From: Mycobacterium sp. 1164966.3
GTDB lineage: Bacteria > Actinomycetota > Actinomycetes > Mycobacteriales > Mycobacteriaceae
Reading direction: 5' to 3'
Assembly (NCBI RefSeq): GCF_001665395.1
Contig: NZ_LZSG01000037.1
Span: 52,469 to 116,468 of the forward strand
DNA length: 64,000 nt
Within the stretch, counting starts at the first letter, position 1. Each line of letters begins with the position of its first letter. Positions 53,595-62,961 of the stretch are shown here, in pieces. The position numbers were made by a program, and so were the translations under genes. Under the pieces are notes generated by a model. It did not search any database, was not told where the DNA came from, and saw nothing but the letters and a program-made list of their open reading frames with translations.

Positions 53595-54259
53595 TGGCTG
53601 CCATCAAGATTGACGTCAAAAGCCCAGATGGCAAGAAGAGCGGCTCTGTCGAGTTGCCGGCTGAGCTGTTCGACGCGCCGGCCAACATCGCGCTGATGCA
53701 CCAGGTGGTCGTCGCGCAGCGGGCAGCGGCACGCCAAGGCACGCACTCGACCAAGACGCGCGGCGAGGTCAGCGGCGGTGGCCGTAAGCCCTACCGGCAG
53801 AAGGGGACCGGTCGCGCCCGGCAGGGCTCCACGCGGGCGCCGCAGTTCACCGGCGGTGGCACTGTGCACGGTCCCAAGCCGCGCGACTACAGCCAGCGCA
53901 CCCCGAAGAAGATGATCGCCGCGGCATTGCGCGGGGCATTGTCCGACCGGGCCCGCAACGGGCGCATCCATGCGGTCACCGAACTTGTGGCGGGCCAGAC
54001 CCCGTCCACCAAGAGCGCCAAGGCGTTTCTGAGCACGCTGACCGAGCGCAAGCAGGTACTGGTGGTCATCGGCCGCAGCGACGAGGCCAGCGCGAAGAGC
54101 GTGCGCAACCTGCCCGGCGTGCACACCCTGGCGCCCGACCAGCTCAACACCTACGACGTGCTGCATGCCGACGACGTGATTTTCAGCGTCGAGGCGCTGA
54201 ACGCCTACATCGCCGCAAATACAGCCAACACGGCTACCACCGAGGAGGTTTCGGCCTGA
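53594..54259 (+). CDS. rplD: 50S ribosomal protein L4
   Basis: A 221-residue L4 with the extended exit-tunnel loop ([26 protein letters not shown], then [18 protein letters not shown]). In other bacteria L4 represses this operon. Ends with a short Thr/Ala-rich tail. The start overlaps the rplC stop and its stop overlaps the rplW ATG. Confidence 0.98.
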   Translation: MAAIKIDVKSPDGKKSGSVELPAELFDAPANIALMHQVVVAQRAAARQGTHSTKTRGEVSGGGRKPYRQKGTGRARQGSTRAPQFTGGGTVHGPKPRDYSQRTPKKMIAAALRGALSDRARNGRIHAVTELVAGQTPSTKSAKAFLSTLTERKQVLVVIGRSDEASAKSVRNLPGVHTLAPDQLNTYDVLHADDVIFSVEALNAYIAANTANTATTEEVSA

Positions 54260-54561
54260 TGGCGACCATCGCTGACCCCCGCGACATCATCCTGGCCCCG
54301 GTCATCTCGGAGAAGTCCTACTCCCTGCTCGACGACAACGTCTACACCTTCGTGGTGCACCCCGACTCGAACAAGACACAGATCAAGATCGCCGTCGAGA
54401 AGATCTTCTCTGTCAAGGTCGCGTCGGTGAACACCGCGAACCGCCAGGGCAAGCGGAAGCGCACCAGGACCGGATACGGCAAGCGCAAGAGCACCAAGCG
54501 TGCCATCGTCACCCTGGCGCCGGGCAGCAAGCCGATCGACCTGTTCGGAGCACCGGCCTAG
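54259..54561 (+). CDS. rplW: 50S ribosomal protein L23
   Basis: A 100-residue L23 ([26 protein letters not shown]), the exit-site docking protein for trigger factor and SRP, with the [22 protein letters not shown] loop. It shares a base with the rplD stop (TGATG). Confidence 0.98.
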   Translation: MATIADPRDIILAPVISEKSYSLLDDNVYTFVVHPDSNKTQIKIAVEKIFSVKVASVNTANRQGKRKRTRTGYGKRKSTKRAIVTLAPGSKPIDLFGAPA

Positions 54562-54592
54562 TCGGCCGAGCGAGAGAAAGACCTGATTAGAC

Positions 54593-55435
54593 ATGGCAAT
54601 TCGGAAGTACAAGCCGACCACTCCGGGTCGTCGCGGCGCCAGCGTGTCCGACTTCGCCGAGATCACCCGGTCACACCCGGAGAAGTCATTGGTGCGCCCG
54701 CTGCACAGCAAGGGCGGGCGGAATGCGCACGGCCGGATCACCACCCGTCACCAGGGCGGTGGCCACAAGCGCGCGTACCGGGTCATCGACTTCCGCCGCA
54801 ATGACAAAGACGGCGTTAACGCGAAGGTCGCGCACATCGAGTACGACCCGAACCGCACCGCGAACATCGCGCTGCTGCACTACCTCGACGGTGAGAAACG
54901 GTACATCATTGCGCCGCAGGGGCTTTCGCAGGGCGACGTGGTGGAGTCGGGTCCCAATGCGGACATCAAGCCGGGCAACAACCTCCCGATGCGCAATATC
55001 CCGGCCGGTACCCTGATCCACGCGGTGGAGCTGCGGCCGGGTGGCGGCGCCAAGCTCGCCCGGTCGGCCGGCTCGAGCATCCAGTTGCTCGGCAAGGAGG
55101 GGACCTACGCGTCGCTGCGGATGCCCAGCGGTGAGATCCGTCGCGTCGACGTCCGTTGCCGCGCTACGGTCGGCGTGGTGGGCAACGCCGAGCAGGCAAA
55201 CATCAACTGGGGCAAGGCCGGCCGGATGCGGTGGAAGGGCAAGCGCCCGTCGGTCCGCGGTGTCGTGATGAACCCGGTGGACCACCCGCACGGCGGTGGT
55301 GAGGGCAAGACCTCCGGTGGGCGTCACCCGGTCAGCCCGTGGGGCAAGCCCGAGGGCCGTACCCGCCATCCGAACAAGCAGAGCAACAAGCTCATCGTCC
55401 GACGCCGGCGCACCGGCAAGAAGCACTCGCGGTAG
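54593..55435 (+). CDS. rplB: 50S ribosomal protein L2
   Basis: A 280-residue L2 ([18 protein letters not shown]) with [18 protein letters not shown] and the C-terminal peptidyl-transferase histidine region [22 protein letters not shown]. 31-bp gap after rplW holds GAGAGAAAG. Confidence 0.98.
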   Translation: MAIRKYKPTTPGRRGASVSDFAEITRSHPEKSLVRPLHSKGGRNAHGRITTRHQGGGHKRAYRVIDFRRNDKDGVNAKVAHIEYDPNRTANIALLHYLDGEKRYIIAPQGLSQGDVVESGPNADIKPGNNLPMRNIPAGTLIHAVELRPGGGAKLARSAGSSIQLLGKEGTYASLRMPSGEIRRVDVRCRATVGVVGNAEQANINWGKAGRMRWKGKRPSVRGVVMNPVDHPHGGGEGKTSGGRHPVSPWGKPEGRTRHPNKQSNKLIVRRRRTGKKHSR

Positions 55436-55455
55436 AAGCTCAGGAGTAGCCAACC

Positions 55456-55733
55456 ATGCCACGCAGCCTCAAGAAGGGCCCGTTCGTCGACGACCATCTG
55501 CTCAAGAAGGTCGACGTGCAGAACGAGAAGAACACCAAGCAGGTCATCAAGACCTGGTCGCGGCGGTCCACCATCATCCCGGACTTCATCGGCCACACCT
55601 TTGCGGTCCACGACGGTCGCAAGCATGTGCCGGTGTTCGTGACCGAGGCAATGGTGGGTCACAAGCTTGGTGAATTCGCGCCCACGCGCACCTTCAAGGG
55701 ACACATCAAGGACGACCGAAAGAGTAAACGGCG

Positions 55734-55737
<4 letters not shown>
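55456..55737 (+). CDS. rpsS: 30S ribosomal protein S19
   Basis: A 93-residue S19 ([19 protein letters not shown]) with [23 protein letters not shown] and [16 protein letters not shown]. Its stop overlaps the rplV ATG (ATGA). Confidence 0.98.
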
Positions 55738-57127
<1,390 letters not shown>

Positions 57128-57130
57128 ATC

Positions 57131-57547
57131 ATGTTGATTCCCCGCAAAGTTAAACACCGAAAGCAACACCATCCCCGCCAGCGCGGCATCGCCAGCGGCG
57201 GCACGTCGGTCAACTTCGGCGACTACGGCATCCAGGCCCTGGAGCACGCCTACGTCACCAACCGGCAGATCGAGTCCGCTCGTATCGCCATCAATCGCCA
57301 CATCAAGCGTGGCGGCAAGGTCTGGATCAACATCTTCCCGGACCGCCCGCTGACCAAGAAGCCCGCCGAGACTCGGATGGGTTCGGGTAAGGGCTCGCCG
57401 GAGTGGTGGGTGGTCAACGTCAAGCCCGGTCGCGTGCTGTTCGAGCTCAGTTACCCCAACGAGCAGACCGCCCGCGCCGCGCTCACCCGTGCGATCCACA
57501 AGTTGCCGATCAAGGCACGCATCGTGACCCGAGAGGAGCAGTTCTGA
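57131..57547 (+). CDS. rplP: 50S ribosomal protein L16
   Basis: A 138-residue L16 ([19 protein letters not shown]) with [21 protein letters not shown] and [18 protein letters not shown]. It contacts A-site tRNA. It starts 3 bp after rpsC and shares a base with the rpmC ATG. Confidence 0.98.
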   Translation: MLIPRKVKHRKQHHPRQRGIASGGTSVNFGDYGIQALEHAYVTNRQIESARIAINRHIKRGGKVWINIFPDRPLTKKPAETRMGSGKGSPEWWVVNVKPGRVLFELSYPNEQTARAALTRAIHKLPIKARIVTREEQF

Positions 57548-57789
57548 TGGCAGTGGGAGTTTCCCCTGGCGAACTGCGTGAGCTCACCGACGAGGAGCTG
57601 ACCGAGCGCCTGCGCGAATCCAAGGAGGAGCTGTTCAACCTGCGCTTCCAGTTGGCGACCGGCCAGCTCAACAACAATCGGCGGCTGCGCGTCGTGCGTC
57701 AGGAAATCGCACGCGTCTACACCGTGCTGCGTGAACGAGAACTGGGCCTGGCGTCTGGTCCCGACGGCCCCGATGGTAAGGATTCGTGA
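57547..57789 (+). CDS. rpmC: 50S ribosomal protein L29
   Basis: An 80-residue L29 ([59 protein letters not shown]), followed by about 15 extra residues rich in Gly/Asp/Pro. Its start and stop both overlap the neighbours (TGATG). Confidence 0.97.
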   Translation: MAVGVSPGELRELTDEELTERLRESKEELFNLRFQLATGQLNNNRRLRVVRQEIARVYTVLRERELGLASGPDGPDGKDS

Positions 57790-58199
57790 TGGCAGAAGCT
57801 AAGACCCCCGCCAAGCGGGCCGCATCGGCGGCGACCAAGGCCGCACCGGCGAAGACAGCCGCGAAGAAGGCTGCGCCGAAGGAAGCCGCCGCCAAGGATG
57901 TTGCGTCGAAAGACAAGGGCCCCAGGCACACTCCGGCCACGCCGAAGCCGCGGGGCCGCCGCAAGACGCGCATCGGCTATGTGGTGAGCGACAAGATGCA
58001 GAAGACCATCGTGGTCGAGCTGGAAGACCGCATGCGTCACCCGCTGTACGGCAAGATCATTCGCACCACCAAGAAGGTCAAGGCGCACGACGAGAACAGC
58101 TCCGCCGGCATCGGCGACCGAGTCTCGCTGATGGAGACCCGTCCGCTGTCAGCGACCAAGCGCTGGCGGCTGGTCGAGATTCTGGAAAAGGCCAAGTAA
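57789..58199 (+). CDS. rpsQ: 30S ribosomal protein S17 with basic N-terminal tail
   Basis: A 136-residue S17. The first about 55 residues are an Ala/Lys/Pro-rich extension ([31 protein letters not shown]) absent from most bacteria; the normal core begins [26 protein letters not shown] and ends [18 protein letters not shown] 57789 is used; GTG 57786 adds one residue. Last gene of the operon, with palindrome copy 5 right behind. Confidence 0.97.
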   Translation: MAEAKTPAKRAASAATKAAPAKTAAKKAAPKEAAAKDVASKDKGPRHTPATPKPRGRRKTRIGYVVSDKMQKTIVVELEDRMRHPLYGKIIRTTKKVKAHDENSSAGIGDRVSLMETRPLSATKRWRLVEILEKAK

Positions 58200-58203
58200 C
58201 CCC

Positions 58204-58263
58204 GCGAGCAGACGCAAAAGCTCCCGTACGCGCGGCGTGTCGGGGGCTTTTGCGTCTGCTCGC
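58204..58263. repeat. GCGAGCAGACGC palindrome, copy 5 (S10 operon terminator)
   Basis: An 18-bp perfect core (58204-58221 and 58246-58263), 22 bp with one wobble, and a 24-nt loop. Starts 4 nt after the rpsQ stop. Its loop ends CGGCGTGTCGGG, which copy 4 shares, so copies 4 and 5 form a subtype. Confidence 0.85.
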
Positions 58264-58316
58264 CGGGCAGCCTCCCCGCCCGACTTTTGCGATGGGCGTG
58301 AATTGTGGGTCTTCAG

Positions 58317-58384
58317 TGTGAACCCACGGCTTTGAGTGTGCGGCCCGGGCGGAGAAATCGCGATTTCTCGACCCTGGGTTCACA
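58317..58384. repeat. Nested palindrome upstream of atsA
   Basis: Outer arms TGTGAACCCA (58317-58326) and TGGGTTCACA (58375-58384) enclose a perfect 18-bp palindrome GAGAAATCGCGATTTCTC (58352-58369). Behind it three degraded 20-bp units with CCCTGAGTTCAC spacing run to about 58430. Confidence 0.6.
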
Positions 58385-58484
58385 ACGAACACCCTGAGTT
58401 CACGCCGAACGCCCTGAGCTCACACCCGACAGGGCCGGCCGCCTGATGCGGCCTTCCGGTAGAAATCCTCAGCCTATTACTACT

Positions 58485-58511
58485 TGACACGTGTAATGTC
58501 CACGGACATTC
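58485..58511 (+). promoter_or_regulatory. atsA promoter/operator
   Basis: TTGACA (58485-58490) overlaps the palindrome ACACGTGT (58488-58495), and AATGTCCACGGACATT (58496-58511) is a perfect 16-bp palindrome immediately after it. A repressor site on the -35/-10 region is likely. The -10 box is not clear. Confidence 0.5.
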
Positions 58512-58544
58512 GGTAAGTCCATCGCGGGAGTGAGGCTGGCAGTC

Positions 58545-60902
58545 ATGACGGGGTCGACCGAGTTTCAAGGCAAAATCGAGCTGGATATTCGCGATTCGGT
58601 AGCGGATTGGGGGCCGTACGCGGCACCAACCGCCCCGAAGAATTCGCCGAACATCCTTTATCTGGTGTGGGACGACACCGGCATCGCCACCTGGGACTGC
58701 TTCGGCGGCCTGGTCGAGATGCCCGCGATGACGCGAATCGCCGAACGTGGTATCCGCTTGACGCAGTTTCACACCACCGCGCTGTGTTCACCGACCCGAG
58801 CGTCGCTGCTGACCGGTCGCAATGCGACCACCGTCGGCATGGCCACCATCGAGGAGTTCACTGACGGCTTCCCCAACTGCAATGGCCGGATCCCGGCCGA
58901 CACCGCGCTGCTCTCCGAGGTGCTCGCCGAACGCGGCTACAACACCTATTGCGTCGGCAAGTGGCACTTGACGCCGCTGGAGGAGTCCAGCATGGCGTCG
59001 ACCAAGCGGCACTGGCCGACCTCGCGCGGCTTCGAACGCTTCTACGGCTTCATGGGCGGCGAGACCGACCAGTGGTACCCCGACCTGGTTTACGACAACC
59101 ACCCCGTAAACCCGCCCGGCACACCGGAAGACGGCTATCACCTGTCGAAGGACATCGCCGACAAGACAATCGAATTCATTCGCGACGCCAAGGTGATCGC
59201 CCCGGACAAGCCGTGGTTCAGCTACGTATGCCCCGGCGCCGGGCACGCTCCGCATCACGTCTTCCAAGAGTGGGCCGACAAATACGCCGGCAAGTTCGAC
59301 ATGGGCTACGAGCGCTACCGCGAGATCGTGCTGGACAAGCAGAAGTCGATGGGGATCGTGCCACCGGACACCGAATTATCGCCTGTCAACCCGTATCTCG
59401 ACGTGACGGGACCGAAAGGCGAGCCGTGGCCAATGCAGGACACGGTGCGGCCTTGGGATTCCCTCAACGATGAAGAGAAGAAACTATTCAACCGCATGGC
59501 CGAGGTGTTCGCCGGCTTCCTGAGCTACACCGATGCCCAAATCGGCAGGATCCTGGACTATCTGGAGGATTCCGGCCAACTGGACAACACCATCGTCGTG
59601 GTGATCTCCGACAACGGCGCCAGCGGTGAGGGCGGTCCGAACGGGTCCGTCAACGAGGGCAAGTTCTTCAACGGCTATATCGACACCGTCGAAGAGAGCA
59701 TGAAGCTCTTCGACCATCTCGGCGGACCCGAGACCTACAACCATTACCCGATCGGGTGGGCAATGGCGTTCAACACGCCGTACAAGCTGTACAAGCGCTA
59801 CGCCTCGCACGAAGGAGGTATTGCCGACACGGCAATCATCTCCTGGCCCAACGGTATTGCGGCCCACGGCGAAGTCCGGGACAACTACGTCAACGTCAGC
59901 GATATCACGCCGACGGTCTACGACCTACTGGACATGACGCCGCCGGACACCGTCAAAGGCATTTCCCAAAAGCCGCTCGACGGCGTGAGTTTCAAAGCGG
60001 CCCTTTCGGATCGGGCTGCCGACACCGGCAAGAGCACCCAGTTCTACACCATGTTGGGCACGCGCGGCATCTGGCACGACGGCTGGTTCGCGAACACCGT
60101 GCATGCCGCGACGCCCGCGGGTTGGTCGCACTTCGACCAGGACCGCTGGGAGCTCTACCACATCGCGCAGGACCGCAGCCAATGCCATGACCTGGCCGCG
60201 AAGCATCCGGAGAAACTCGAAGAGCTTAAGGCACTGTGGTTCTCCGAAGCAGCCAAGTACAACGGGCTGCCCCTGGCGGATCTGAACATCATGGAAACGC
60301 TGATGCGGTCGCGGCCCTACCTGGCCGGCGAGCGAGAAAGCTACGTCTACTATCCCGACTGCGCTGACGTCGGGATCGGTGCGGGCGCCGAGATTCGCGG
60401 CCGCTCGTTCGCCGTCCTGGCGGAGGTGACCGTGGATACCACCGGCGCCGAAGGCGTCCTGTTCAAGCAGGGCGGCGCGCACGGCGGTCATGTGCTGTTC
60501 CTCCAGGACGGCCGCCTGCACTACGTCTACAACTTCTTCGGCGAGCGCCAACAGCTGGTTTCTTCGAACGGCCCGATCCCGCTGGGCAGACACTTGTTCG
60601 GCGTCCGGTATTCGCGGACCGGAACCGTGCCGAACAGCCACACGCCCGTGGGTGACCTCGTGCTGTACTTCGATCACAACGAGGTCGGCACACTGGCCGA
60701 TGTGACGACGCATCCGGGGACGTTCGGATTGGCCGGCGCCGGCATCACCGTGGGCCGCAACGGCGGTTCCGGAGTGTCCAGCCGCTACAAGGCGCCATTC
60801 ACCTTCACCGGCGGCACCATCGCCCAGGTCACCATCGACCTGTCCGGACGGCCATATCAAGACGTGGAATCTGAACTTGCCCTTGCGTTTTCGCGCGACT
60901 GA
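58545..60902 (+). CDS. atsA: Arylsulfatase AtsA
   Basis: A 785-residue type I sulfatase equivalent to Rv0711. The sulfatase signature CSPTRASLLTGR carries Cys81, the residue turned into formylglycine. Metal-binding residues are in NILYLVWDDTG and ISDNGASGEGG, and KWHLTPLEE holds the sulfate-binding lysine. The last 150 or so residues form an extra beta domain (HGGHVLFLQDGRLHYVYNFFGERQQL). No signal peptide, so cytosolic. A GTG at 58530 would add 5 residues. The enzyme that makes its formylglycine is encoded two genes downstream. Confidence 0.94.
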   Translation: MTGSTEFQGKIELDIRDSVADWGPYAAPTAPKNSPNILYLVWDDTGIATWDCFGGLVEMPAMTRIAERGIRLTQFHTTALCSPTRASLLTGRNATTVGMATIEEFTDGFPNCNGRIPADTALLSEVLAERGYNTYCVGKWHLTPLEESSMASTKRHWPTSRGFERFYGFMGGETDQWYPDLVYDNHPVNPPGTPEDGYHLSKDIADKTIEFIRDAKVIAPDKPWFSYVCPGAGHAPHHVFQEWADKYAGKFDMGYERYREIVLDKQKSMGIVPPDTELSPVNPYLDVTGPKGEPWPMQDTVRPWDSLNDEEKKLFNRMAEVFAGFLSYTDAQIGRILDYLEDSGQLDNTIVVVISDNGASGEGGPNGSVNEGKFFNGYIDTVEESMKLFDHLGGPETYNHYPIGWAMAFNTPYKLYKRYASHEGGIADTAIISWPNGIAAHGEVRDNYVNVSDITPTVYDLLDMTPPDTVKGISQKPLDGVSFKAALSDRAADTGKSTQFYTMLGTRGIWHDGWFANTVHAATPAGWSHFDQDRWELYHIAQDRSQCHDLAAKHPEKLEELKALWFSEAAKYNGLPLADLNIMETLMRSRPYLAGERESYVYYPDCADVGIGAGAEIRGRSFAVLAEVTVDTTGAEGVLFKQGGAHGGHVLFLQDGRLHYVYNFFGERQQLVSSNGPIPLGRHLFGVRYSRTGTVPNSHTPVGDLVLYFDHNEVGTLADVTTHPGTFGLAGAGITVGRNGGSGVSSRYKAPFTFTGGTIAQVTIDLSGRPYQDVESELALAFSRD

Positions 60903-61048
60903 TTGGCCGCCGCAGTTCTCGGCGCGTTCCTCGCGGGACAGGCCATAAATCCAACGGGCTAAGGAAAATTCGATGTGGCCGCGCCATGGGCACGGCTTCG
61001 CTACGATCTGACCTCGTGTTGCCTCCGACAAACAAAAGGTGGTAACCG

Positions 61049-61993
61049 ATGAGTCATCACGCGCCTCCAGCACCCCCGCCTGAAACGCCGCCCACGCCGG
61101 AGACACCTGAACCCTCGGAGCGGGCCGTGTCGAAGTCGCGTGGGCGACGGTCCCTGATCGTCGCGGGGATTCTGGTGGCTTTCATCGTGGTCTACTCGCT
61201 GTCACTGTTCGGTGTGCACATGCTGGCCAAGTCATCGGGACCGCTGAAGGCGCCGGACCTTAATGCCACGGACGACAGCGTTGTGCTGATCCGGCTCGAG
61301 GAGCTCAAGACCGTCGCAAACCGCCTCTCGGTGAAGGTCCTTGTCATTCCTCAGGACAACATGTTCAATCAGCGCCTCGACGTGCTGAAGGTCGACACAT
61401 CGGTGCGCATGGATCCACCGAACGATCTGGGAGACCTGGTTTACCCGGCAGGAAAGTCGCCGGCACAGGTCGCCACCACCATCGAGGCGCACGGCGATCC
61501 CAACAACTGGCCCTTCGACTCCTACAAGACCGATGTCCTCTCTGCCGATGTGCTCGTCGGATCCGGCGATGACCGCAAATATGTGCCCGCCCGTGTCGAG
61601 GTGACCGGACACTTGGACGGCTGGGACGTGACGGTTACCCGCGTGCACGACCGCGATGATTCAGCGGACGATCAGAGCGATGTGATCATCACGTTGCACC
61701 GGGCCAAGGGGCCGCTGATCTTCGACCTCGGCATCTGCCTGGTGCTATTCAGCCTGCCTGCCTTGGCATTTGCCGTCGCCATCCAAATAGCTTTGGGCAG
61801 AAGGAAATTCGTCCCGCCATTCGTGACGTGGTTCGCCGCGATGCTATTCGCTGTCATTCCCATCCGGAATTTCCTTCCTGGCTCGCCACCGCCGGGTGCG
61901 TGGATTGACCAGGCCTTAATACTCTGGGTGCTGATAGCGCTGGTCGGGGCGATGGCCTTGTACATGGTTACGTGGTACCGACAATCTGATTAG
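61049..61993 (+). CDS. DUF4436 membrane protein
   Basis: A 314-residue protein with a Pro-rich cytoplasmic start, one helix at about 35-60 (SLIVAGILVAFIVVYSLSLFG), a soluble outer domain (about 65-215) and three more helices near the end (DLGICLVLFSLPALAFAVAIQ; FVTWFAAMLFAVIPI; ALILWVLIALVGAMALYMV). This matches DUF4436. AAGGTGG precedes ATG 61049; TACGAT near 60999 may be its -10 box. It lies between the sulfatase and its activating enzyme, but no direct link is visible. Function unknown. Confidence 0.8.
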   Translation: MSHHAPPAPPPETPPTPETPEPSERAVSKSRGRRSLIVAGILVAFIVVYSLSLFGVHMLAKSSGPLKAPDLNATDDSVVLIRLEELKTVANRLSVKVLVIPQDNMFNQRLDVLKVDTSVRMDPPNDLGDLVYPAGKSPAQVATTIEAHGDPNNWPFDSYKTDVLSADVLVGSGDDRKYVPARVEVTGHLDGWDVTVTRVHDRDDSADDQSDVIITLHRAKGPLIFDLGICLVLFSLPALAFAVAIQIALGRRKFVPPFVTWFAAMLFAVIPIRNFLPGSPPPGAWIDQALILWVLIALVGAMALYMVTWYRQSD

Positions 61994-61996
61994 AAC

Positions 61997-62902
61997 GTGG
62001 TGCGGCCGTTCTACCCTGAAGTGGTGCTTACCGAGCTGGTCGAACTACCGGGCGGGTCATTCCGCATGGGGTCGACGAGCTTCTATCCCGAGGAGGCGCC
62101 GGTCCACACCGTGACCGTCGGTTCCTTTGCGGTGGAACGGCATCCGGTCACCAACGCGCAGTTCGCCGAATTCGTTGCCGCCACAGGCTATGTCACCATT
62201 GCCGAGCAGCCGCTGGACCCCGCGCTGTATCCAGGCGTGAACCCCGACGATCTGCGTGCGGGTGCGATGGTGTTTCGTCCGACGGCCGGGCCCGTCGACC
62301 TGCGCGACTGGCGCCAGTGGTGGGACTGGGCGACAGGCGCGAGCTGGCGCCATCCCTTCGGCCCGCACAGCGATGTGGACGACAAGCCCGATCATCCGGT
62401 CGTGCAGGTGGCTTATCCCGATGCGGCGGCCTATGCGCGATGGGCCGGCAGGCGGCTGCCAACCGAGGCGGAGTGGGAGTATGCGGCGCGCGGCGGAGAG
62501 GCGACCACCTACCCCTGGGGCCACGAGGCGCAACCCAATGGTCGGCTGATGGCCAACACCTGGCAGGGCAGGTTCCCGTACCGCAACGACGGTGCGCTCG
62601 GCTGGGTCGGAACTTCGCCCGTTGAAACGTTTCCTCCCAACGGTTTCGGGCTGGTCGACATGATCGGCAATGTCTGGGAGTGGACCGCTACCGAGTATTC
62701 GCCACGTCACCGGCTCGACCAGCCGCCGAAGTCTTGTTGCACACCGTCGGGGCCGCCGAATCCAGGAATCAACCAGACGCTGAAGGGCGGTTCGCACTTG
62801 TGCGCGCCGGAGTATTGCCATCGATACCGCCCCGCCGCCCGGTCACCGCAGTCGCAGGACACCGCTACCACTCATATCGGGTTCCGCTGCGTGGCGGACT
62901 AG
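61997..62902 (+). CDS. Formylglycine-generating enzyme
   Basis: A 301-residue sulfatase-modifying factor equivalent to Rv0712. The FGE core is intact: GGSFRMGSTSFYPEEAP, RHPVTNAQFAEFVAATGY, RRLPTEAEWEYAARGG, and MIGNVWEWTA. The active-site cysteines Cys269 and Cys274 are in LCAPEYCHRYRP, followed by GFRCVAD. It oxidises the CSPTR cysteine of AtsA to formylglycine using copper and oxygen. The start is either GTG 61997 or GTG 62024, the latter giving the M. tuberculosis N-terminus LTELVELPGG. Confidence 0.93.
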   Translation: MVRPFYPEVVLTELVELPGGSFRMGSTSFYPEEAPVHTVTVGSFAVERHPVTNAQFAEFVAATGYVTIAEQPLDPALYPGVNPDDLRAGAMVFRPTAGPVDLRDWRQWWDWATGASWRHPFGPHSDVDDKPDHPVVQVAYPDAAAYARWAGRRLPTEAEWEYAARGGEATTYPWGHEAQPNGRLMANTWQGRFPYRNDGALGWVGTSPVETFPPNGFGLVDMIGNVWEWTATEYSPRHRLDQPPKSCCTPSGPPNPGINQTLKGGSHLCAPEYCHRYRPAARSPQSQDTATTHIGFRCVAD

Positions 62903-62945
62903 GGGCTCGGCTGCCGATCGCTGTTGTCGGTCAGCTGTGGCATAC

Positions 62946-62961
62946 TCGAACGTATGTTCGA
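62946..62961. promoter_or_regulatory. LexA SOS box
   Basis: TCGAAC-GTAT-GTTCGA matches the mycobacterial SOS box TCGAAC(N4)GTTCGA at all twelve fixed positions. It covers the start codon of the next gene (62954-62956). CATACT at 62941-62946 is a plausible -10 box, which would make the mRNA leaderless. Confidence 0.75.
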
